Origin: Verrucomicrobiota bacterium
Lineage (GTDB): Bacteria > Verrucomicrobiota > Verrucomicrobiia > Chthoniobacterales > JAFAMB01
NCBI GenBank assembly: GCA_019242435.1
Contig: JAFAVN010000055.1
Coordinates: 1 to 6,263, forward strand
Length of the DNA: 6,263 bases
Direction of reading: 5' to 3'
Numbering within the stretch: the stretch's first letter is position 1; the number at the start of each line of letters is the position of its first letter. The notes below the pieces were generated by a model. It had not been told where the DNA came from, searched no databases, and saw only the letters and a list, made by a program, of their open reading frames with translations. Positions 1 through 4,668 of the stretch are shown here, piece after piece. The position numbers and the translations under genes were made by a program.

Positions 1-248
1 TTCCTGGGCCTTCTGCGCCGTTCGGGTCACGCGAGGTTATCGCGGGAACGCCGCAACGCCGTGAGATCCAGCGCGATGGAGGGGAGCCGTTTTGTAGGCG
101 CGCAGCTCTATTCGCAGCAGGCGGCTCCCGGAACAACCCGCGGTTGCCATTTGACCTGTTGGATTGGGGGTATTTGAGCAGTGCGCCTTCTGCGAGTTGT
201 AGTCCTCACCCCATTGGAAGGCCCGGTCAAGGGCTCGCGTCCGCCCCA
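1..248. other. left-edge region without a supported gene
   Basis: I see no gene that can be defended here. On the plus strand one frame is open from the window edge to a TGA at 175-177, but it has no start in the window and its translation (rich in Arg, Ser and Gln) resembles no family I know. On the minus strand an ATG at 249-247 overlaps the TGA of the lactonase gene in the classical TGATG geometry and opens a frame of about 70 codons down to position 37. Its composition is not protein-like and I do not call it. A short GCCC/GGGC inverted repeat near 222-235 is too weak to be called a terminator for the lactonase operon. Confidence 0.4.
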
Positions 249-1145
249 TCACAATCCGCTGAATCGATGTTCCGGTTCTCCACCGACCTTCAACTCAACC
301 GCCATTAGCGCACCTTCAAGCGGATTCCGGGAAAGCTGTTCCGCGGTAAGTGAAAATCGAGCCGACGTGATGAATAACGTTTTCCCTTCCCGTCCGCCAA
401 ACGTGCACGAGGTCGGATTGGTTACCGGTAGGCGTAGCATTTCGTCAATCTTCCCTTCCGGCGTGATTCGTACCAAACAACTTCCACCGAACTGAGCGTT
501 CCAAAAACAACCATCATGATCGATACTAGATCCATCTGGCGCACCTGGTAATCGCTCAAGCCGCCAGCAAACCGGGTTCGAAATCAAACCTTCGTCGGCG
601 TGATAATCGTACCGTAAAAAGAGGTTACGAATTGTATCGGCGCAAAAGAAATAGCGATTGTCCGGCGACCAAGCCATCGTGTTGGAGATCCCGAACTCAT
701 GCGCAGTCAAACGCTCGAAGAGATTCGGACCATCGTAGCGAAACAAGGCGCCTCGATTGGTTGTAATCGGTTTGAGAGTTCCATCGGGATTCAGGTTAGT
801 CTGCATCGATCCAACCCAAAACCGGCCGCGCGGATCGCACTTACCTTCATTCAACCGGTTATCCGAAAAGGGATCGGGCTTGACTAACAAATCGAAATCC
901 TGATGGCCGTTCCACACATAAATTCCGCTGGCAAGCGCTACAATGATGCCCGCGTGGTTCTCGGTCATGGCTAGCGCAGTGGGAAAGTCAGGCGCGACCC
1001 ATTCTTGTTGAGTACCTTCGATGGTATGATAGCTCCTGATCTTTTTCCTGACGATATCCACCCAGTACAGCTGCCCTGTCGCCTCATCCCAAACCGGGCT
1101 TTCCCCGACGGTATCGCCGGCGTCCAAAAGAATCTCGACGTTCAC
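249..1145 (-). CDS. SMP-30/gluconolactonase/LRE family sugar lactonase
   Basis: This 298-residue protein has the length and motifs of the SMP-30/regucalcin/gluconolactonase family. These are six-bladed beta-propellers that hydrolyse sugar-acid lactones with one bound divalent metal. Visible family motifs are GESPVWD (E15, metal ligand), LYWVDI (27-31), RLNEGKCDPRGRFWVG (97-112; R97 and N99 match the substrate-binding Arg/Asn of the family), SNTMAWSPD (N155, metal ligand) and GAPDG (D204, metal ligand and proposed general base). All expected ligands are present, so it should be active. There is no signal peptide, so it is probably cytoplasmic. The start is GTG, 9 bases after the stop of the dehydratase gene; a weak purine stretch (GAGTGAG) that overlaps that stop could be its ribosome binding site. 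It is therefore probably co-translated with the dehydratase. The exact lactone cannot be read from sequence; an aldono- or aldarolactone fits the neighbour. Confidence 0.93.
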   Translation of the reverse strand: MNVEILLDAGDTVGESPVWDEATGQLYWVDIVRKKIRSYHTIEGTQQEWVAPDFPTALAMTENHAGIIVALASGIYVWNGHQDFDLLVKPDPFSDNRLNEGKCDPRGRFWVGSMQTNLNPDGTLKPITTNRGALFRYDGPNLFERLTAHEFGISNTMAWSPDNRYFFCADTIRNLFLRYDYHADEGLISNPVCWRLERLPGAPDGSSIDHDGCFWNAQFGGSCLVRITPEGKIDEMLRLPVTNPTSCTFGGREGKTLFITSARFSLTAEQLSRNPLEGALMAVELKVGGEPEHRFSGL

Positions 1146-1154
1146 GTCCGAATC

Positions 1155-2396
1155 TCACTCTACTTTTTCAGGATCTGCCCAAGCCGTGTTTGGGACCAGC
1201 GAGTACCAGCCGGGGCGGGTAGGATCACGATCATAGGGATATCCGCCAAGATGTCGGAAGAGATCAGCGTATTTTTCCAGGCGATCACGGTCTAGTTTCA
1301 CACCAAGTCCCGGTTGATCCGGGACCTTGATCTTCCCCCCTTGGTACTTCATGAGGCCGCCCACAATGATATCGTCAAGAAGATGGTGATAATGGGCGTC
1401 GGCTGTAAAAACGAGGTTAGGAAGCACCGCGCCTAGATGCAGCATCGTGGCTAATTGAATTCCTAGTTCACCCGATGAATGAACGGCTATACCGAGCTGG
1501 AATGTTTCGCAGATTGACGCCGCTTTTACACACGGCCGGATACCGCCCCAAAACGTGGTATCGAGCAAAATCACATCTACTGCAGGGTCCAAAACGTTAG
1601 TTGCCAACTGCTCAAAATTTATGACGACGGTATTGGTTGCCAACGGAATCCGGACGTTCTGACGCACGCGACGAACTCCATTCAGACCCCAGGTCGGATC
1701 TTCATAATAGTCATTGTTCAAATCTTCGATCCCATGGCCGAAACGAATCGCTTGCTCCACCGAAAAAGCTGCATTGGGATCATACCGCAATGTGTCATTG
1801 GGAAACGCCTCGGCCAGTGCGCGATAAAGTCGCAGCTCGTAATGAGGTGGAAAGACGCCGCCCTTCAATTTATGCGAACGGAAACCCTGACGCGTTTTCA
1901 GCGCTCGCGCATATTCCAATAGTTGTTCTTCTGTTCGTATTTCTCCCTTGCCGGTTTCCGAATTTGGTAACCGGAAAAAAAGGTAACTGGCAAACTCTAC
2001 CTCGTCACGGATCTTACCCCCGAGAAGATCATAGACTGGAACTTCCAAGAACTGTGCTACGATATCCAGACAGGCGAACTCCAATGCGGCATGAATCTGA
2101 GTTCGATTATTGTAAAGGCTTGCAGTTGGGTTACAGATTTTGAATCGAAGCGCCTCAAACTCAAAAGGGTTGTGGCCTTCAAGATAACCCTTCATCTGTC
2201 TGAACGCGCTCTCGGCTGATTCGCCACCTCCACCCATCTCCCCAAGCCCGGTGATCCCAACATCGGTATCGACTTCCACGATCGTACGCACGAATCGGCC
2301 CCAGTGCGTTCCATTCGAATGCCGTAACGGCGCTTCCAAAGGAACCGCCACCGTTGTTGGTCGAATATCGGTGATCCTTGGGCGTTGCTGGCTCAC
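1155..2396 (-). CDS. glucarate dehydratase-like enolase superfamily enzyme
   Basis: This 413-residue protein belongs to the mandelate racemase/muconate lactonizing group of the enolase superfamily, glucarate-dehydratase-like subgroup. These enzymes abstract the proton next to a carboxylate and eliminate water, for example D-glucarate to 5-keto-4-deoxyglucarate. An N-terminal capping domain (about 1-130) precedes the TIM barrel. Catalytic residues are all visible: the K-x-K pair K176/K178 in HKLKGG, Mg ligands D206 (RYDPNAA), E232 (YYEDPTWG) and N255 (ATNTV), and the Asp-His dyad D279 (LLDTTFWGG) with H306 (AVHSSGE). Spacings between these residues are close to those of Escherichia coli GudD. 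The start is GTG, preceded by AAAAGGGGG on the minus strand, and no other start is plausible before the first conserved residues. It is followed by the lactonase after 9 bases, which suggests a sugar-acid catabolic pair. The substrate could be another acid sugar such as galactarate, idarate or a deoxy-aldonate, so I give no symbol. Confidence 0.92.
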   Translation of the reverse strand: MSQQRPRITDIRPTTVAVPLEAPLRHSNGTHWGRFVRTIVEVDTDVGITGLGEMGGGGESAESAFRQMKGYLEGHNPFEFEALRFKICNPTASLYNNRTQIHAALEFACLDIVAQFLEVPVYDLLGGKIRDEVEFASYLFFRLPNSETGKGEIRTEEQLLEYARALKTRQGFRSHKLKGGVFPPHYELRLYRALAEAFPNDTLRYDPNAAFSVEQAIRFGHGIEDLNNDYYEDPTWGLNGVRRVRQNVRIPLATNTVVINFEQLATNVLDPAVDVILLDTTFWGGIRPCVKAASICETFQLGIAVHSSGELGIQLATMLHLGAVLPNLVFTADAHYHHLLDDIIVGGLMKYQGGKIKVPDQPGLGVKLDRDRLEKYADLFRHLGGYPYDRDPTRPGWYSLVPNTAWADPEKVE

Positions 2397-2400
2397 AGGA

Positions 2401-2410
2401 ACCCCCTTTT
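2401..2410 (-). promoter_or_regulatory. ribosome binding site of the dehydratase gene
   Basis: Read on the minus strand this is AAAAGGGGGT, placing a G-rich Shine-Dalgarno-like sequence about 5 bases before the GTG at 2396-2394. It supports the GTG start, because the frame offers no nearby ATG. Confidence 0.5.
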
Positions 2411-2499
2411 GGCTAAAATAATTTCCTACAACAAAATGTGTGGAATTCTTAGTTGTCCATCACCCTCCGCCTTCAAAAAGCGTGCCGCTGAAGGCCGTC

Positions 2500-2970
2500 T
2501 CAGTCGCGTTCCGGTTCGTACCGGAACGCTATCGAAAGCCGGTTCCACGAATTGATACTCATCACGGCTAGGTTGAGATCGACGAGTTCCTGCTCGGAGA
2601 AAACGCGAGCGGCTTCCGCGTAGATTTCGTCGGCCAAATGATGGACAGAAATTAACGTAACGGCTTCAGCCCAGGCCAGCGCGGCGCGTTCTCTGTCCGA
2701 ATATTCGGCGGCCTCCTGCCAGGCGTTAAGCAGATGAATCTTGCGTTCAGCGATCCCGAGTTTGAGCGCATCTCTACGATGATAGATGATGCAGTAGGCG
2801 CACCCATTGATCTGAGAGATACGCAGCTTCACCAGTTCCCGAAGTTCAGGCTCAAGCGTCGACTTTCTTAAATGAGCTTCGATGTCGTAAAGACTCTTCA
2901 ACGCTGAACCAAGCAGCTGATTTACTTTCGACTGCTCCATTCGCTGTGAAACGGGGGTTATCGTACTCAT
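2500..2970 (-). CDS. carboxymuconolactone decarboxylase / AhpD-like family protein
   Basis: A small all-helical protein of the carboxymuconolactone decarboxylase superfamily, alkylhydroperoxidase AhpD-like branch. Counted from the ATG at 2970 (156 residues), the core motif is E44-R45 in PELRELVKLR, followed by SQINGCAYC with the redox CxxC pair C57/C60 and H64 in IIYHRRDA. This is the ExxxxxCxxCxxxH proton-relay motif of AhpD, where the cysteine pair reduces peroxides or an oxidised partner. The motif is intact. Length and the C-terminal SINSWNRLSIAF segment match the group of single-domain AhpD-like proteins that often occur alone. An in-frame TTG at 2982 would add four residues and has a purine-rich stretch (AGAAGAGA) upstream; the ATG has no clear Shine-Dalgarno sequence. 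A further ATG at 2940 would still leave the domain intact. It lies 103 bases upstream of the dehydratase gene on the same strand. Its link to that pathway is not shown. Confidence 0.88.
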   Translation of the reverse strand: MSTITPVSQRMEQSKVNQLLGSALKSLYDIEAHLRKSTLEPELRELVKLRISQINGCAYCIIYHRRDALKLGIAERKIHLLNAWQEAAEYSDRERAALAWAEAVTLISVHHLADEIYAEAARVFSEQELVDLNLAVMSINSWNRLSIAFRYEPERD

Positions 2971-3091
2971 ACACAAGTACAACCGAACATTCTCTTCTGA
3001 CTTCTGTCACGGGAAAAATGCAGCTACAGGTTGAGCGTCGATTCGAACTGATACCAAGTGATGGTGCCGTTCGATCAATTTCTCGTTCTAT

Positions 3092-3261
3092 TCAAATCAC
3101 GGTAGCAAGCCCCAGCTCTTTAGCTGCGCGCAAAAGCGGGCGATCTCGCGTCCATATCTGGCAAACGATAATAGGGTCGAGCCGATAAGCAGGACGTCGG
3201 TCCAGCCATTACTGAAGATTATCGCAGGCAGATGTGCTCGAAATAAGCGAATGTAAATCAT
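3092..3261 (-). pseudogene. frameshifted C-terminal relic of a PIN-domain (VapC-like) protein
   Basis: Two overlapping minus-strand frames together resemble the C-terminal part of a PIN-domain ribonuclease, the toxin class of VapBC systems. In the frame running 3261 to 3097 the translation contains WTDVLLIGST (D at 3198-3196). One frame over, ending at the TGA at 3094-3092, it contains CQIWTRDRPLLRAAKELGL. In VapC-like PIN domains the third conserved acid sits in a D-x-L-I-[AG] motif, and the fourth follows about 16 residues later in T-R-D, ahead of a helix with LL-A-A-LG. Here the distance from the first D codon to the Thr codon is 47 bases, so restoring one lost base gives the usual 16 residues. 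The N-terminal half with the first two acids is absent, and no antitoxin gene is visible. I infer a decayed toxin gene. The call rests on motif memory, not on a search. Confidence 0.45.
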
Positions 3262-3667
3262 GAGCGTGCAGGTTTACGGCTGTAATCACTTAGCCATTGA
3301 AGTAGGCGACATCCAAAAGGCGGTGGCATTCTATCAAGATCTTTTTGGGTTGGAGAAGTTGGATCAGGGCGAGGGCGACGCGTTTTTCAAACTCGGTGAA
3401 CATCAGTTTCTGGCGATGTTCGAGCGAAAGAACATGAACGCCGATGCCAGCGATCGGCATTTTGGTATCATGGTGCGGGATGCAAATCAGGTCGCTGAAG
3501 TGCGCGATAAGTTAACAACGAAATACCGCATTAAACTGATCCCGCCGTTCGGCTGCGACTTCCGTGATCCCTGGGGAAACCGAATTCAGGTGGTTGATCT
3601 ACACGACGAGTCGCTGATTTGGCTTTTGCCATATCGAGAAGTGCAGAAAACTGGACTCTCTTTTTAG
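3260..3667 (+). CDS. VOC family protein (glyoxalase/bleomycin resistance/dioxygenase fold)
   Basis: A 135-residue single-domain vicinal-oxygen-chelate protein. The first beta-alpha-beta module contains NHLAIEVGDIQKAVAFYQDLFGL (9-31) with H10 as the usual first metal ligand. The second contains HFGIMV (H67) and the family signature DPWGNRIQVVDL (103-114). Members bind a divalent metal and act as glyoxalases, dioxygenases, epimerases or drug-binding resistance proteins, and the fold alone does not tell which. The position usually held by a Glu ligand in GNRIE is Q110 here, so metal binding may differ or be absent. The ATG at 3260 is the only start that keeps H10, but no Shine-Dalgarno sequence precedes it. 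It stands alone on the plus strand, divergent from the AhpD-like gene, and its start touches the PIN relic on the other strand. Confidence 0.88.
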   Translation: MSVQVYGCNHLAIEVGDIQKAVAFYQDLFGLEKLDQGEGDAFFKLGEHQFLAMFERKNMNADASDRHFGIMVRDANQVAEVRDKLTTKYRIKLIPPFGCDFRDPWGNRIQVVDLHDESLIWLLPYREVQKTGLSF

Positions 3668-3950
3668 ATCGCCTTACGCCTGGCAGGGTGTATCGGTTGC
3701 TGCCTCCACAGGAAGCGCTACGAAAAACATGAAGTGGCTTCTCGACCCTGTTTTAGCCGGGCCCAAGATTAGCTCCGTAGGAGTTAAATCTTTATAGCCG
3801 GGCCCAAGATTGGCTCCGCAGGAGCCGGGCCCGAGATTGGCTCCGTAGGAGTTAAATATTTATAGTAACCGCAACGTAGAAGCGATGAGCTCCGCTAGGA
3901 GCGGCATCCAAGACCCTGCACCGGAGGTTACCGCTTCCCAAACAGATAGT

Positions 3951-3974
3951 GCTCCTACGGAGCTGTTTTTTTTT
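3951..3974 (+). terminator. possible Rho-independent terminator built from a repeat copy
   Basis: The repeat core forms a 5-base-pair GC-rich stem (GCTCC/GGAGC) with a three-base loop. It is followed, after TG, by nine T residues (3966-3974). It lies 284 bases after the VOC gene on the same strand, so it could end that transcript, although the stem is short. Confidence 0.4.
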
Positions 3975-3995
3975 GCGTTTAGATCTATAAAGATT

Positions 3996-4017
3996 CGGCT
4001 CCTCCGGAGCCGTTTTT
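3996..4017 (+). terminator. Rho-independent terminator-like hairpin from a repeat copy
   Basis: A perfect 7-base-pair stem CGGCTCC/GGAGCCG with loop TCC (3996-4012) is followed directly by five T residues (4013-4017). This has better terminator geometry than the hairpin 40 bases upstream. It is another copy of the palindromic repeat core in inverse orientation, so terminator function may be incidental or may have been co-opted for the VOC transcript. Confidence 0.5.
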
Positions 4018-4063
4018 CAAGAGTCTGCTAGGGGCACAGCCCTAGGAATAGCCAAAATAGACG

Positions 4064-4075
4064 GTCAGCGCTGAC
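4064..4075. repeat. perfect 12-base palindrome GTCAGCGCTGAC
   Basis: The sequence equals its own reverse complement over 12 bases with no spacer, and GTCAGC recurs directly at 4081-4086. No adjacent gene makes it an obvious operator. It sits between the repeat cluster and the longer inverted repeat, and may be part of the same repetitive material. Confidence 0.6.
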
Positions 4076-4104
4076 GCGTTGTCAGCCTGGAAGGGTGCCG
4101 GCTG

Positions 4105-4174
4105 GCGGCCTGACTCCGCCAAGCCTACGTCGCGGCCCTGGTCCTGGGTGATGCAAACCGAGGAGTCAGGCCGC
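4105..4174. repeat. 13-base perfect inverted repeat with 44-base spacer
   Basis: GCGGCCTGACTCC at 4105-4117 is exactly inverted as GGAGTCAGGCCGC at 4162-4174. Pairing stops abruptly at both ends of the arms. The spacer is GC-rich and contains no recognisable gene. It could be a structured RNA, a small non-autonomous element or a degenerate intergenic repeat; no flanking target duplication was seen. Confidence 0.7.
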
Positions 4175-4574
4175 GCCATAGCGAAACGGAGGCTCCCGCG
4201 CGCGTTGAGTAACTTATCGATAGCTCACCCCCGTGGCTCATCGGAAAGCCAGGGATTGCGGCATCGCACCGGTTGAGAACGCCATCATTGCCAAGTTCTG
4301 AGATATTGCAGCCCAGCAATCGGCCCCACCATCAGCAACCGTCCCTCCGGCCTCGGCCGGCGACACTCTGTCCAGATTTCTCCCTCATCGCGTTTTTCAA
4401 TCGGCACGCGAAGGTTCCCAGTATCAAACGATGGACGCTGAGTGCGTAGAAGATTAGAGTAGGCAGGATTTCGGAGCCCTTGAAGCGGAGACCCAGCCGC
4501 CGCGCCGGTTAGCGCGACGCAGCAAATTTTTCGGACCAAGAGAAGACGGTTAGTCGGTAAATAAAATCGCCAAA

Positions 4575-4580
4575 AGAGGA
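4575..4580 (+). promoter_or_regulatory. Shine-Dalgarno sequence of the upstream reading frame
   Basis: AGAGGA stands 7 bases before the ATG at 4588. It is the only good ribosome binding site near the kinase-like gene. It is embedded in GAGGAATCCTCC, where TCCTC can pair with GAGGA, so the site could be partly self-occluded. Confidence 0.45.
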
Positions 4581-4587
4581 ATCCTCC

Positions 4588-4668
4588 ATGTATAAGAGAT
4601 TACGTCGTGCGACGCTGGTAACTGCGGTTTTCAAACTGTCTAGCTCCAAATGCAACGCGACCATATAG
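4588..4668 (+). CDS. 26-codon leader or displaced N-terminus overlapping the kinase-like gene
   Basis: An ATG with a good ribosome binding site opens a 26-residue frame that begins MYKRLRRATLVTAVFKL and stops with TAG at 4666-4668. It overlaps the first 19 bases of the kinase-like gene in another frame. The basic start followed by a short hydrophobic stretch (ATLVTAVF) looks like the beginning of a signal-like or membrane-proximal segment. Three readings are possible: a leader peptide whose translation delivers ribosomes to the following ATG; the real N-terminus of the kinase-like protein, split by a frameshift or sequencing error (one frame change before 4641 would join them); or a chance frame. 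I cannot choose from sequence alone. Confidence 0.3.
   Translation: MYKRLRRATLVTAVFKLSSSKCNATI

Larger units (their letters stand above)
3754..4050. repeat. cluster of short palindromic interspersed repeats, core GCTCCGNAGGAGC
   Basis: Six copies of a palindromic core lie within about 240 bases: GCTCCGTAGGAG at 3772, GCTCCGCAGGAG at 3813, GCTCCGTAGGAG at 3840, a variant with one extra base at 3889-3902, and two in opposite orientation at 3951-3963 and 3998-4010. The first three form a tandem: each core is preceded by CCGGGCCC[AG]AGATT (starting at 3757, 3798 and 3825), and the first and third are followed by GTTAAATNTTTATAG. The middle unit lacks that A/T-rich tail, so spacing is 41 then 27 bases. 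The opposite-strand copy at 3998-4010 is followed on the minus strand by AATCTTTATAG, the same tail, which shows that both orientations belong to one family. A further inverted repeat CTAGGG/CCCTAG (4028-4045) closes the cluster. These resemble REP/BIME-like intergenic elements. I recall similar repeats from Verrucomicrobia, an attribution not checked here. Confidence 0.85.
3668..4649. other. 982-base non-coding region rich in repeats and palindromes
   Basis: No gene with recognisable protein character was found here. The left half (3754-4050) is packed with palindromic repeats that are listed separately. The right half has a perfect palindrome at 4064-4075, a long-spaced inverted repeat at 4105-4174, and then about 400 bases in which I see nothing definite. 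Two opposite-strand frames (4079-4276 plus, 4285-4539 minus with a TTG start) are open but have unconvincing composition and no ribosome binding sites. The last 70 bases before 4588 become A/T-richer (GGTAAATAAAATCG at 4556-4569) and could contain the promoter of the kinase-like gene, but no good -35/-10 pair is visible. Confidence 0.6.

Noticed and set aside
1..177. Plus-strand frame open from the window edge
   Set aside because: No start in the window, no recognisable motif, and composition unlike the real genes. It could be the end of an unseen gene but cannot be supported.
37..252. Minus-strand open frame starting in TGATG overlap with the lactonase stop
   Set aside because: The overlap looks like translational coupling, but the translation has no recognisable domain, no hydrophobic core pattern and unusual composition.
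1637..2143. Long plus-strand frame antisense to the dehydratase gene
   Set aside because: It is a shadow of a gene with clear catalytic motifs; its translation is rich in Arg, His and Ser with no domain.
3754..3865. CRISPR array
   Set aside because: The three tandem units have unequal spacing (41 and 27 bases), no unique spacers of constant length, and no cas genes. They are interspersed palindromic repeats.
4079..4276. Plus-strand frame in the long intergenic region
   Set aside because: It spans both the spacer and arms of the inverted repeat, has no ribosome binding site, and its sequence is not protein-like.
4285..4539. Minus-strand 84-codon frame with a TTG start
   Set aside because: No Shine-Dalgarno sequence, no recognised family, and it points away from all neighbours. 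A degraded gene fragment remains possible but is unsupported.
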